Of a stretch of 64,000 bases of DNA, positions 24,866 to 33,718 are shown one piece after another. The stretch's first letter is position 1; each line of letters starts with the position of its first letter. Source of the stretch: Streptomyces sp. 11x1 (lineage in GTDB: Bacteria > Actinomycetota > Actinomycetes > Streptomycetales > Streptomycetaceae); the NCBI RefSeq assembly GCF_032598905.1, contig NZ_CP122458.1:558001-622000 (forward strand), written 5' to 3'. The position numbers were made by a program, and so were the translations under genes. A model generated the notes under the pieces. The model made no database searches. It was not told the DNA's origin and was given only the letters and a program-made list of their open reading frames with translations.

Positions 24866-25021
24866 ATGAAACAGACCCGACGGACGAGGCGGCCCCCTCG
24901 GTCCTCACGCCGGCCGGAGCCCCCGGACCTGCGACCACCCTCCGGGCGGCCCCTTCCCTACGGAGCCCGGGCGGTCACGCGCGCGAGTGTGTACAGCGGA
25001 CATGGGCGCAGCCGGAGGTGA
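24866..25021 (+). CDS. Possible small arginine-rich protein
   Basis: A 51-residue ORF (begins MKQTRRTRRPPRSSRRPEPP, ends GHGRSRR) with GGAGGCGG upstream of ATG 24866 and a regulon-type palindrome pair 111 bp further upstream. About a quarter of its residues are arginine, and it is proline-rich and basic throughout, so it would be disordered and nucleic-acid- or membrane-binding if made. Its 3' end runs into a bidirectional terminator (25001-25041). No family is recognised; arginine/proline-rich text is also what random GC-rich DNA yields, so confidence is low. The rest of the 24459-25063 gap shows no gene. Confidence 0.35.
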   Translation: MKQTRRTRRPPRSSRRPEPPDLRPPSGRPLPYGARAVTRASVYSGHGRSRR

Positions 25022-25041
25022 ATCGGTCGGCTGCGCCCATG
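25001..25041. terminator. Bidirectional hairpin terminator
   Basis: Perfect 14-bp arms (25001-25014, CATGGGCGCAGCCG, and 25028-25041) around a 13-base loop, between the small rightward ORF and the leftward Hsp20 gene. Confidence 0.8.
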
Positions 25042-25063
25042 GTGTGGTCCGGAGTCGCCCCGG

Positions 25064-25468
25064 TCAGGCAGCCCGCACCGGGATCGTCCGGGTGGCCGTC
25101 CTCGTCTCCGGCACCGGGACCGTGACGGTCAGTACGCCGTCCTTGTACTCCGCGGTCGCCTCGTCGCCCCTGGCTCCGGCCGGGAGCCGTACGGACCGGG
25201 TGAAGGTCCCGTAGCGGAACTCGGTGCGGTGCTTCTCCGCGATCTCCTCACGGCGCTCGGCCCGCAGGGTCAGCACGCCCTCGGTGACCGTGATCTCGAC
25301 GTCCTTCTCGGGGGTGATCCCCGGCAGTTCGGCGCGCACCACGTACCTGCCGTCCGTCAGGTGTTCCTCGACACGGATGCCGTGTGGCCCGGTCAGGCCG
25401 GTCTCGGCCCAGCCGAACAGGTCGGGCAGTGCCGGCCAGAGGGGCAGCCGCTCGATCATGCCGCTCAT
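25064..25468 (-). CDS. Hsp20/alpha-crystallin small heat shock protein
   Basis: 134 residues from ATG 25468 with AAGGAGG 6 bases upstream. The alpha-crystallin domain spans about 28-125: GIRVEEHLTDGRYVVRAELPGITPEKDVEITVTEGVLTLRAERREE, then FRYGTFTRSVRLPAGARGDEATAEYKDGVLTVTVPV. It ends with an IPV motif (RTIPVRAA) that normally docks between subunits. An ATP-independent holdase in the cytoplasm, it is comparable to mycobacterial HspX/Acr, the most prominent DosR-regulon protein. Tandem palindromes at 25524-25557 support the same control. Confidence 0.95.
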   Translation of the reverse strand: MSGMIERLPLWPALPDLFGWAETGLTGPHGIRVEEHLTDGRYVVRAELPGITPEKDVEITVTEGVLTLRAERREEIAEKHRTEFRYGTFTRSVRLPAGARGDEATAEYKDGVLTVTVPVPETRTATRTIPVRAA

Positions 25469-25523
25469 GTCTGCCTCCTTCCTCGTCACTTTCAGCGTCT
25501 CTCCGCGGGGCATCCACCCGCGT

Positions 25524-25557
25524 GAGCCGATCGGTCCCGAAGGGAGCCTGTCGGCCC
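25524..25557. promoter_or_regulatory. Tandem putative OsdR-type operators upstream of hsp20
   Basis: GAGCCGATCGGTCC (25524-25537) and GAGCCTGTCGGCCC (25544-25557) are 20 bp apart and start 56 bp upstream of the Hsp20 ATG (25468). The divergent phosphatase gene starts 175 bp away on the other side. Confidence 0.55.
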
Positions 25558-25731
25558 TGGACTTCCGACGTGTCCTGGCTCTGTCGAACAGTGGACGCGG
25601 CAGGACGGGCATTTGAGGCGCCAATCATGCAAATTCATTCGATAGAAGCACAGTTGATGACAAACAGTAGCCCGTCCGGCACGGATGCAGTGGGATGACC
25701 GAATCGTCAGGGAAGGCGGGGTGGCACGGAC

Positions 25732-27690
25732 ATGAACGACTTCGTCCCGGTGGCGTCGGCGCGACGCGCCGGGACCACCGATCGGGAGTGCGGTCGCTGC
25801 GGTGTGCGACTGGAAGGCGGCGGTGGACCGAGCGTGGTCGAGGAGCGCTTCCGGGGGCTGCTGGAGGCCGCGCCGGACGCCATGGTCATCGTCGACGACA
25901 CCGGAACCATCCGGCTGGTCAACGCCCAGACGGAGGCCCTGTTCGGCTACCAGCGCGAGGAACTGCTGGGCAGGCCGGTCGAGTTGCTCATCCCGCACCG
26001 CTTCCGCGACCACCACACCCGGCACCGCGACGGTTACGCCGCCAACCGGCAGGTGCGCCCGATGGGCGCCGGACTGGAGCTGCACGGGCTACGGAGGGAC
26101 GGCACGGAGTTCCCGGTCGAGATCAGCCTCAGTCCGCTGGAGACCGCGGACGGACTGCTGGTGTCCGCCGCCGTGCGCGACGTCAGCGACCGCAAGGCCG
26201 CCGAGCGGCGTATCAACGAGCTGGCCGCGCTCGTCGAGTCGTCGCAGGACGCGATCCTCGCCAAGACCCTCGACGGCCACATCACGTACTGGAACGCGGC
26301 CGCCCACCGGTTGTACGGCTACACGGCCGAGCAGGCCATCGGTCGCCACATGTCGTTCCTCGCCCCGATGGACCGCAGGCACGAGATCAGCGCGCTCATG
26401 GAGCGGCTGCGGCAGGGCGAGAAGGTGGAGCACTTCGAGACGCTGCGCCTGACCCGGGCGGGGGCCCTGCTGGACGTCGACGTCACGCTGTGGCCGACCA
26501 GGGACACCGACGGCACGGTCGTCGGGGCCTGCGCCATCGTGCGGGACATCAGTGACCGCAAGCGCGCGGAGGCCGAACTCACCGCCCTGTACGAGCAGCA
26601 GCGGCACATCGCGCTCACCCTGCAGCGCAGCCTGATGGGGACCCCGCCCGCGATCACCGGGCTGGCCACCGCGAGCCGCTACCGGCCCGCCACCCAGGGC
26701 GCGGGTGTCGGCGGCGACTGGTTCGACCTCGTCCCGCTGGGCGCGGGCCGGGTCGGCGTGCTGATCGGTGATGTCATGGGCCGGGGCCTGGAGGCCGCCG
26801 CCGTGATGGGCCAGCTGCGGTCCGCCGCGCACGCACTGGCCAAGACCGGCATGCAACCGCGTCAGCTGATGCAGGCCCTCGACACCTGCGTCGCCGACCT
26901 CGACGTCCCCGACCAGCTCGTGACCTGCTGCTATCTGGTCATCGCGCCGGACACGGGTACCGTGACCGTCTGTTCGGCCGGCCATCTGCCGACGCTGATC
27001 GCCTCCCCCGGCGACCACGTCCGCCGGCTCACCACACCCGTCAACGCGCCCCTCGGCGTCGGGGGCATCCTCTACCAGCAGTCCTGCGAGGAGATCCCGC
27101 CGGGGGCCACGCTCGTCCTCTACACGGACGGCCTGGTCGAGACCCCCGGCAGCGACATCGACGACCACATCGGGGAACTCGTCTCCTCCCTGGACGGGTT
27201 CTTCGTCCAGGACTCGTGTCTGGAGGCGGCCGCCGACCACGTGCTCGCCCGGCTGCTGCCCGACGCCGAGAGCCACAACGACGACGTCACGCTGCTCCTC
27301 GCCCAGCTGCCGGCCGCGCCGCTCGCGTCCGTCACCACCGATCTGCCGGCCGTTCCCTCCTCGGTGCCCGAGGGCAGGGCGTTCCTCACCAAGGCGCTCA
27401 CCTCCTGGGACTGCGCCGAGCCGGCCGACCACGCGCTGCTGCTGCTCTCCGAGACCCTGACGAACGCCGTCCAGCACGCCGAGGGCCCCGTCGGGCTGCG
27501 GGTGTGCCGTACGGCCACGGATCTGACGGTCGAGGTCAGCGACAACAGCCCGCACCTCCCCCAGCCGCGCCTCGCGGCGGAGGACGAGGAGTCGGGACGT
27601 GGTCTGCATCTGGTCCGCGCGCTCTCCGAGAGCTGGGGAGTGCGCCCGACGGACGACGGGAAGACCACCTGGTTCACGCTCAAGTTGTGA
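25732..27690 (+). CDS. PAS-PAS-SpoIIE phosphatase with C-terminal HATPase domain
   Basis: 652 residues. PAS1 at about 37-150 ([35 protein letters not shown]), PAS2 at about 165-280 ([31 protein letters not shown]), an RsbU/SpoIIE PP2C domain at about 305-525 with metal-site motifs [17 protein letters not shown] and YTDGLVE, and an anti-sigma-type ATPase domain at about 550-650 ([29 protein letters not shown]). Such proteins dephosphorylate STAS anti-anti-sigma factors; a STAS protein is encoded at 55217-55609. The upstream 110 bp are unusually AT-rich and probably hold the promoter. A small CGRCG motif near residue 20 may be a zinc or redox site. Confidence 0.92.
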   Translation: MNDFVPVASARRAGTTDRECGRCGVRLEGGGGPSVVEERFRGLLEAAPDAMVIVDDTGTIRLVNAQTEALFGYQREELLGRPVELLIPHRFRDHHTRHRDGYAANRQVRPMGAGLELHGLRRDGTEFPVEISLSPLETADGLLVSAAVRDVSDRKAAERRINELAALVESSQDAILAKTLDGHITYWNAAAHRLYGYTAEQAIGRHMSFLAPMDRRHEISALMERLRQGEKVEHFETLRLTRAGALLDVDVTLWPTRDTDGTVVGACAIVRDISDRKRAEAELTALYEQQRHIALTLQRSLMGTPPAITGLATASRYRPATQGAGVGGDWFDLVPLGAGRVGVLIGDVMGRGLEAAAVMGQLRSAAHALAKTGMQPRQLMQALDTCVADLDVPDQLVTCCYLVIAPDTGTVTVCSAGHLPTLIASPGDHVRRLTTPVNAPLGVGGILYQQSCEEIPPGATLVLYTDGLVETPGSDIDDHIGELVSSLDGFFVQDSCLEAAADHVLARLLPDAESHNDDVTLLLAQLPAAPLASVTTDLPAVPSSVPEGRAFLTKALTSWDCAEPADHALLLLSETLTNAVQHAEGPVGLRVCRTATDLTVEVSDNSPHLPQPRLAAEDEESGRGLHLVRALSESWGVRPTDDGKTTWFTLKL

Positions 27691-27711
27691 CACCACCGAC
27701 GGGACCCGGCC

Positions 27712-27741
27712 GAGCCGGAGGGTTCCCTCGCCCTCCGGCTC
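27712..27741. terminator. Bidirectional hairpin terminator
   Basis: GAGCCGGAGGG (27712-27722) pairs perfectly with 27731-27741 around an 8-base loop, between the convergent phosphatase and transhydrogenase genes. Confidence 0.8.
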
Positions 27742-27775
27742 TCCCCGGGCCTCCCCCCTGGTCCCGTCCTCCCTC

Positions 27776-29194
27776 TCAGCCGACGAACTCCCTTACCGCC
27801 GACTTCAGTTGCGCCAGTCCCTGCTTGGCGTCGGTGAAGAACATGCCGGTCCTGGGGTCGGTGTAGAGCTCGTTGTCGACGCCCGCGTAGCCGTGTCCCA
27901 TGGAGCGTTTGATGACGACGACGCTCTTGGCCCTGTCGACATCGAGGATCGGCATTCCGGAGATGGCGTTGCCGGGGCGGCGGGCCATCGGGTTGGTCAC
28001 GTCGTTGGCGCCGACCACCAGGGCCACGTCCGCCTGGGGGAACTGCGGGTTGATGTCCTCCATCTCCTTCAGCTGTGTGTAGGGCACGTTCGCCTCCGCC
28101 AGGAGCACGTTCATATGGCCCGGCATACGGCCCGCGACCGGATGGACGGCGTAGCTGACGTCAATGCCGTGGTCGGTCAACAGCTGTGCCAGGTCGCCGA
28201 GTTCGTGCTGGGCCTGGGCGGCGGCCAGTCCGTAGCCCGGGACGAGGACGACCTTGCTCGCGTACGCCAGCTGGACGGCCACGTCGTCGGCGGAGACCGC
28301 CCGTACCTGGGCGGGTGTCCCGCCCGCGGGGGCTGTCTCCGGGGCGCTGTCACCCGTACCGAAGCCGCCCACGACGACGTTGGCGACGGACCGGTTCATG
28401 GCGTCGGCCATCAGCTTGGTGAGGATGCCGCCGGAGGAGCTGACGAGCATGCCGGCGACGATGAGCGCGGTCTCGTCGAGCACGAAGCCGGCCATCGCGA
28501 CCGCCGACCCGGTGAAGGCGTTCAGCAGGGCGATGACCACCGGCATGTCGGCGCCGCCGATCGGCAGCACCATCGTCACGCCGAACAGGAGTGCCACGGC
28601 CGTCAGCCCGTACAGGGCCGTGCGGGAGTCCGGGGCGAGCACCAGCCAGACCGTGCCGACGACGAAGGAGACCGGCAGCAGCGCGTTGAGCAGCCGTGCC
28701 CCGGGGAACACCACCGGCGCCCCGGACACGACGCCCTGGAGTTTGCCGGCGGCGATCAGGGATCCGGAGAAGGTCACCGCGCCGATGACGATGTCCAGCG
28801 CCCCGGGAAGCGCGACCCGGGCGCCGATCGCAGCCGGGTCGTCGGCCTGGAGCAGATCGTTGATCGCGATGAGGGCGGCGGCGCCACCGCCGACGGCGTT
28901 GAAGAGACTCACCAGTTGCGGCATCGCGGTCATCCGCACCTCACGCGCGGCCCACAGGCCGAGCGCCGCGCCGACGAGTCCGCCGGTGCCCAGGACGAGC
29001 CAGCCGGCGCGGTCGATCACGCCCTCGTCCGCCACCAGCCAGACGGTCGCCGCGATCGCCGCCGCCATGGCCATGGCGGAGAGGGTGTTGCCGCGGCGGG
29101 CGGTGCGGGGATGGTTCATCAGGTGCAGACCCAGCACGAAGCACGCGGCAGCGCCGAGGAAGATGTAGTGGACGGCGTTCGAGACGGTGTCCAT
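27776..29194 (-). CDS. pntB: NAD(P) transhydrogenase beta subunit
   Basis: 472 residues. About nine membrane helices (residues 5-275) form the proton channel; the C-terminal NADP-binding domain (from about 300) carries KVVLVPGYGLAAAQAQHE, NVLLAEANVPY, ALVVGANDVTNP and VVIKRSMGHGYAGVDN. With the two upstream subunits it couples proton entry to NADPH formation from NADH. The preferred start is ATG 29194, 10 bases after GGAGG; a GTG at 29203 overlaps the preceding stop (GTGA) and is possible. It is the last gene of the pntA1-pntA2-pntB operon. Confidence 0.95.
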   Translation of the reverse strand: MDTVSNAVHYIFLGAAACFVLGLHLMNHPRTARRGNTLSAMAMAAAIAATVWLVADEGVIDRAGWLVLGTGGLVGAALGLWAAREVRMTAMPQLVSLFNAVGGGAAALIAINDLLQADDPAAIGARVALPGALDIVIGAVTFSGSLIAAGKLQGVVSGAPVVFPGARLLNALLPVSFVVGTVWLVLAPDSRTALYGLTAVALLFGVTMVLPIGGADMPVVIALLNAFTGSAVAMAGFVLDETALIVAGMLVSSSGGILTKLMADAMNRSVANVVVGGFGTGDSAPETAPAGGTPAQVRAVSADDVAVQLAYASKVVLVPGYGLAAAQAQHELGDLAQLLTDHGIDVSYAVHPVAGRMPGHMNVLLAEANVPYTQLKEMEDINPQFPQADVALVVGANDVTNPMARRPGNAISGMPILDVDRAKSVVVIKRSMGHGYAGVDNELYTDPRTGMFFTDAKQGLAQLKSAVREFVG

Positions 29195-29199
29195 GCCGC

Positions 29200-29541
29200 T
29201 CACACCTCCGCCTTCTCACGTGTGCCGGTGGCGGACCGCTCCGGCTTCGGTACGGCCTGCCTGGCCTTGAACATCTCCAGCATCCGGTCGGTGACGACGT
29301 ACCCGCCGACGACGTTCATGGCACCGAACACCATCGCCACGAAGGCCAGCGTCCAGCCGATCCAGTCGTGCGACTCGGCGGCGATCAGCATGGCGCCGAT
29401 GACGACGATCCCGTGCACGGCGTTGGAGCCGGACATCAGGGGTGTGTGGAGGGTCGCCGGGACCTTGCTGATGACTTCGACACCTACCAGCACGCTCAGC
29501 ACGAACACGGTGATCGCGGTGAGCAGATCGAGGTCGTTCAT
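29200..29541 (-). CDS. pntA2: NAD(P) transhydrogenase alpha subunit, membrane part
   Basis: 113 residues with three helices: LLTAITVFVLSVLVGVEVI, SNAVHGIVVIGAMLIAA and WTLAFVAMVFGAMNVVGGYVVTDRML. This is the split alpha-2 subunit that in Escherichia coli forms the C-terminus of PntA. Its ATG overlaps the stop of the alpha-1 gene (ATGA at 29538-29541), and its own stop abuts the pntB start region. Confidence 0.93.
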   Translation of the reverse strand: MNDLDLLTAITVFVLSVLVGVEVISKVPATLHTPLMSGSNAVHGIVVIGAMLIAAESHDWIGWTLAFVAMVFGAMNVVGGYVVTDRMLEMFKARQAVPKPERSATGTREKAEV

Positions 29542-30653
29542 GATGTTCCGTCTCCCATCAGGGCTCCGGTGATCTCGTCCGTCGGGTCGAGGACGAGTTC
29601 TCCGTCGCGCACGAGGTGGCGCAGCAGCGCGACGAGGTTGCGGGCGTACGCCGTGGACGCGGCGGTCGCCATCGCCGACGGCAGTCGTCCGGCGCCGATG
29701 ACGGTGACCCCGCCCGCTCGCACGTCCGTCTTGTCGGGCTCGGAGCCCTCGACGTTCCCGCCGAGTTCGCTCGCCGCGAGGTCGACGACGACCGAGCCCG
29801 GCTTCATGCCCGCCAGTGCGGTGCCGGTCACCAGCAGCGGGGGCTTGCGTCCGGGGACCTGGGCAGTGGTGATCACGACGTCGGAGCGGGCGATGTGCGC
29901 GTCCAGCGCCTCGCGTTGGGCCCGCTGCTCGTCCTCGGTCAGCTCCCGTGCATAGCCCCCCTGTCCGGCGCCCGATTCCGCTTGGTGAGGGCTCCGGATG
30001 TCGAGGAACCGGGCGCCGAGGGATTCCACCTCCCCTCGGGATGCGGGGCGTACGTCGTACGCCGTGACGACGGCGCCGAGGCGCCGGGCGGTGGCGATCG
30101 CCTGGAGCCCGGCGACACCGGCACCGAGGACCATCACCTGAGCGGGACGCATGGTGCCCGCGGCGGTGGTGAGCATCGGGAAGAACCGGTCGTAGGCGTC
30201 GGCGGCGAGCAGGGCCGCCTTGTAGCCGGCGACGCTCGCCTGGGACGTCAGCGCGTCCATGGACTGGGCGCGGCTGAGGGTGCGCGGCAGCAGATCGAGG
30301 CTGACCGCGTGCACTCCGCGGTCCGTCAGCCCGGCGACGAGCTCGGGGTGGCGCAGTGGTTCGAGCAGGCCGACGAGGGTCTGGCCGGGGTGCAGCAACC
30401 TGACGGCGTCCGCGTCGGGCGGCCCGACGCACAGGACGACGTCCGCGGCTGCGAGCAGCTCGCCCAGGACCACGACGGTCGCGCCCGCCTCGGCGTACTC
30501 GGCGTCGGTGAACCAGGCGCCGCTGCCGGCACCGGTCTCGACGAGAACGTCGATGCCGGCCCGGCGCAGCAGGGTGACGGCCTCGGGGACGAGGGCGACG
30601 CGACGTTCGCCGGGCGCTCGTTCCCGTACGGCTCCCACGATGACGGTGGCCAT
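29538..30653 (-). CDS. pntA1: NAD(P) transhydrogenase alpha subunit, NAD-binding part
   Basis: 371 residues from ATG 30653 (GGGAGAGG upstream). It belongs to the alanine dehydrogenase/PNT superfamily: ERRVALVPEAVTLLRRAGIDVLVETGAG at the N-terminus, then the NAD Rossmann motif VMVLGAGVAGLQAIATARRLGAVVTAYDVRP, the mobile-loop region RELTEDEQRAQREALDAHIARSDVVITTAQVPGRKPPLLV and MKPGSVVVDLAASELGGNVEGSEP. It is the peripheral hydride-donor subunit. The neighbouring upstream gene is an alcohol dehydrogenase on the same strand, 40 bp away. Confidence 0.95.
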   Translation of the reverse strand: MATVIVGAVRERAPGERRVALVPEAVTLLRRAGIDVLVETGAGSGAWFTDAEYAEAGATVVVLGELLAAADVVLCVGPPDADAVRLLHPGQTLVGLLEPLRHPELVAGLTDRGVHAVSLDLLPRTLSRAQSMDALTSQASVAGYKAALLAADAYDRFFPMLTTAAGTMRPAQVMVLGAGVAGLQAIATARRLGAVVTAYDVRPASRGEVESLGARFLDIRSPHQAESGAGQGGYARELTEDEQRAQREALDAHIARSDVVITTAQVPGRKPPLLVTGTALAGMKPGSVVVDLAASELGGNVEGSEPDKTDVRAGGVTVIGAGRLPSAMATAASTAYARNLVALLRHLVRDGELVLDPTDEITGALMGDGTS

Positions 30654-30693
30654 GATCTGCTGCCTCTCCCTGTGGTCCGGGGGTGCCCGGGCC

Positions 30694-31707
30694 TCAGAAC
30701 CGGAAGACGAGCCGTGCTTCGGCACGTCCGCCGAGCACCTCGTCGAAGGAGTCGTTGACCTGGTCCAGGCGGCGCGGCTCGGCGATGACCTGGGTGCGTC
30801 CGGCGGCGTGCAGGGCGAACACCTCGCTGAGGTCCTGACGGGTGCCGACGATGGAGCCGATGACGGAGATCCCGCCGAGGACGGTCTCGAAGATCGGCAC
30901 GTCGATCGCCGCGTCGTCGGCGGGCAGGGCGACCATGACCAGGCGTCCACCGCGGTTGAGCGACCGGTAGGCCTGCTCGAACGCCTTGGGTGCGGCGGCG
31001 AGCACGACGGCCACGTCCGCGCCGCCCGCGTTCCTGATCTCCTCGACCGGGTCGTGCGTACGGGCGTTGACGAGGTGGTCGGCGCCGAGCCGGTGGGCGA
31101 GGCCGAGCTTGTCCGGTTCGAGGTCGACGGCGGTGACGAAGCCTCCGACGAGCCGGGCGTACTGGACGGCGAGGTGGCCGAGTCCGCCGATGCCGAAGAC
31201 GGCGACGCGTTCGGCGGGGACCACGCGCGCGACCTTGACGGCCTTGTACGTGGTGACGCCCGCGCAGGTCAGGGGTGCCGCGTCGAACGAACTCACGCCC
31301 TCGGGGACCCGGACGACTGCGCCCGCGTCCGCCACGGCGTACTCGGCGTAGCAACCGTCCACGGAGTAGCCGGAGTTGACCTGGCTCTCGCACAGGGTCT
31401 CCCAGCCGGAGACACAGAAGCGGCAGGTGCCGCAGGACGAGCCGAGCCAAGGGACGGCCACGCGTGTGCCGACCAGGTCGGCCGGTACGCCCGCGCCGAC
31501 GGCGTGGACCGGGCCGATGCCTTCGTGACCCGGGACGAACGGGGGCCGCGGCTTGACGGGCCAGTCGCCGTGGGCCGCGTGGATGTCGGTGTGGCAGAGT
31601 CCCGAGGCCTCCATCCGGACGAGCACCTGACCGGGGCCGGGCTCGGGGACGGGAAGTTCCTGGATCTCCAGGGGCTTGCCGAAGTCGGTGACGACCGCTG
31701 CCTTCAT
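30694..31707 (-). CDS. Zinc-dependent alcohol dehydrogenase (AdhP type)
   Basis: 337 residues from ATG 31707. Catalytic zinc ligands C38, H61 and E62 (SGLCHTDIHAAHGDWP; GHEGIG); structural zinc cysteines C92, C95, C98, C106; NAD motif VFGIGGLGHLAVQYA. The family oxidises ethanol and other primary alcohols with NAD. It lies just downstream of the DUF779 and aldehyde dehydrogenase genes and just upstream of the transhydrogenase, suggesting an alcohol to aldehyde to acid route whose NADH feeds NADPH formation. A close homologue is encoded at 59761-60783. Confidence 0.93.
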   Translation of the reverse strand: MKAAVVTDFGKPLEIQELPVPEPGPGQVLVRMEASGLCHTDIHAAHGDWPVKPRPPFVPGHEGIGPVHAVGAGVPADLVGTRVAVPWLGSSCGTCRFCVSGWETLCESQVNSGYSVDGCYAEYAVADAGAVVRVPEGVSSFDAAPLTCAGVTTYKAVKVARVVPAERVAVFGIGGLGHLAVQYARLVGGFVTAVDLEPDKLGLAHRLGADHLVNARTHDPVEEIRNAGGADVAVVLAAAPKAFEQAYRSLNRGGRLVMVALPADDAAIDVPIFETVLGGISVIGSIVGTRQDLSEVFALHAAGRTQVIAEPRRLDQVNDSFDEVLGGRAEARLVFRF

Positions 31708-31757
31708 GATCTTTCCCTCTCCCAGCGTTGTACTGCGGTGTGGTGGCTGCCGGCCGG

Positions 31758-32126
31758 TCAGCCGGCCTTGCGGCGGGGTTCCTTGACGCGGGTCACGAAC
31801 CTCAGCCCCTCCCCGGCCGGGAGGGAGAACCCGCCCGGTGTGCCGGGCTCGACGTCCAGGACGAAGAGGGGGCGGCCGAGGGCTTCGTACTGGTCGGCGT
31901 CCATGTGGAAGGTGCAACCGACGATCACACCGACCAGCATGTCGCCCTCACCGACGGCGAACTCACCGGCGGGGAAGCACATCGGGTCGCTCCCGTCGCA
32001 GCAGCCGCCGGACTGGACGAACATCACCGGCCCCCCGTGGGCGGCACGCAGGGCCTCGATGGCCCGGCGCGCCGCCCGGGTGGCCGTGACGCGCCCGGCG
32101 GTGCCGTACTCGACGTGCGCGGGCAT
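31758..32126 (-). CDS. DUF779 protein
   Basis: 122 residues. It contains the family signature VMFVQSGGCCDGSDPMCFPAGEF (Cys-Cys and a further Cys, possibly a metal or redox site) and CTFHMDADQYEAL. DUF779 genes are typically found next to aldehyde dehydrogenase genes of the ExaC/AcoD group, as here (15 bp downstream of the dehydrogenase stop), and are probably co-expressed with them; the molecular role is not known. Confidence 0.88.
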   Translation of the reverse strand: MPAHVEYGTAGRVTATRAARRAIEALRAAHGGPVMFVQSGGCCDGSDPMCFPAGEFAVGEGDMLVGVIVGCTFHMDADQYEALGRPLFVLDVEPGTPGGFSLPAGEGLRFVTRVKEPRRKAG

Positions 32127-32141
32127 GTCCGACCACTCCCC

Positions 32142-33662
32142 TCAGAACAGTCCCAGGGGCTTGTCGCTGTAGCTGACCAGGAGGTTCTTGGTCTGGCTGT
32201 AGTGGTCCAGCATCATCTTGTGGGTCTCGCGGCCGATGCCGGAGACCTTGTAGCCACCGAACGCGGCACCGGCCGGGTACTGGTGGTAGCAGTTGGTCCA
32301 GACGCGGCCCGCCTTGATGGCGCGGCCCATGCGGTAGGTGCGCCCGGTGTCGCGGCTCCACACGCCGGCCCCGAGGCCGTACAGGGTGTCGTTGGCGATG
32401 CGCAGTGCCTCCGCCTCGTCCTTGAACGTGGTGACGGAGAGGACGGGTCCGAAGATCTCCTCCTGGAAGACCCGCATGCGGTTGTGGCCCTTGAGGACGG
32501 TCGGCTCGTAGAAGTAGCCGTCGGCGAGTTCTCCGTCGAGGGTGGGCCGGTGGCCTCCGACGAGCAGTTCGGCGCCCTCCTTGACGCCGATGTCGACGTA
32601 GGAGGCGATCTTCTCGACCTGCTGCCTGGACACCTGCGGGCCGATCATGGTGTCGGTGTCGAGCGGGTGGCCCTGCTTGATGGCGCGGATGCGCTCCAGG
32701 CAGCGGCCCATGAACTCCTCGTAGATGTCCTCCTGGATCAGTGCGCGCGAGGGAGCGGTGCAGACCTCGCCCTTGTTGAACGCGTACAGCACCAGTCCCT
32801 CGACCGCCTTGTCCAGGAAGTCGTCGTCGCGGGCCAGCACGTCGTCGAAGAAGATGTTCGGCGACTTGCCGCCCAGCTCCAGGGTGACCGGGATGATGTT
32901 CTGGGCCGCGTACTGCATGATCAGCCGGCCGGTGGTGGTCTCTCCGGTGAAGGCCACCTTGGCGATGCGCTTGTTGGTGGCGAGCGCCTTGCCGATCTCG
33001 GCGCCCGGTCCGTTGACGACGTTGAGGACGCCGGGCGGCACGATGTCGCCGATGACCTCCATCAGCTTCAGGATCGACCACGGGGTGGGCGACGCGGGCT
33101 TGATGACGGTGGCGTTGCCCGCGGCGAGCGCGGGGGCGAGCTTCCACGCGGCCATCAGCAGCGGGAAGTTGAACGGGATGATCTGTCCGACCACGCCGAG
33201 CGGCTCGTGGAAGTGGTAGGCGATGGTGTCCTTGTCGATCTCGGTGATCTCGCTCTCCTCCGCGCGGATCGCCGCGGCGAAGTAGCGGAAGTGGTCGGCC
33301 GCGAGGGGGATGTCGGCGGCGAGGGTCTCACGGACCGGCTTGCCGTTCTCCCAGCTCTCGGCGACGGCGAGTTCCTCACGGTGGGCGTCGATGGCGTCGG
33401 CCACCTTGTTCAGCACCGCGGCCCGCTGGGCCGTGGAGGCCTCGCCCCACGCGTCCTTCGCCGAGTGCGCGGCGTCGAGGGCGAGTTCGATGTCCGCGGG
33501 CCCGGACTTGGGGATCTCGCAGATCGGCTTGGCGGTGGCGGGGCACAGGTTGGTCGAGTACTGACCCGTGGTGGGTGCCTCCCACTTGCCGCCGATGAAG
33601 TTCTCGTACCGGGGGGCGACGTCGACGACGCTGCCCGGCCTGCCCGGAGGCTCGTACTTCAT
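32142..33662 (-). CDS. NAD-dependent aldehyde dehydrogenase (ExaC/AldA type)
   Basis: 506 residues, full length. Catalytic C301 ([12 protein letters not shown]) and general base E262 ([15 protein letters not shown]); the cofactor-binding segment [21 protein letters not shown] and GETTTGR are intact. It ends YSDKPLGLF, typical of the acetaldehyde/glycolaldehyde-oxidising group. The upstream gene (33719-35068), 56 bp away on the same strand, encodes an AcoR-like GAF regulator, the usual partner of this enzyme family. DUF779 and the alcohol dehydrogenase follow. Confidence 0.95.
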   Translation of the reverse strand: MKYEPPGRPGSVVDVAPRYENFIGGKWEAPTTGQYSTNLCPATAKPICEIPKSGPADIELALDAAHSAKDAWGEASTAQRAAVLNKVADAIDAHREELAVAESWENGKPVRETLAADIPLAADHFRYFAAAIRAEESEITEIDKDTIAYHFHEPLGVVGQIIPFNFPLLMAAWKLAPALAAGNATVIKPASPTPWSILKLMEVIGDIVPPGVLNVVNGPGAEIGKALATNKRIAKVAFTGETTTGRLIMQYAAQNIIPVTLELGGKSPNIFFDDVLARDDDFLDKAVEGLVLYAFNKGEVCTAPSRALIQEDIYEEFMGRCLERIRAIKQGHPLDTDTMIGPQVSRQQVEKIASYVDIGVKEGAELLVGGHRPTLDGELADGYFYEPTVLKGHNRMRVFQEEIFGPVLSVTTFKDEAEALRIANDTLYGLGAGVWSRDTGRTYRMGRAIKAGRVWTNCYHQYPAGAAFGGYKVSGIGRETHKMMLDHYSQTKNLLVSYSDKPLGLF

Positions 33663-33718
33663 GGCCGTCCCCTTTCCCTTCGGTGTCCCGTCACGACGAT
33701 CGGGGTGATGTCACCACG

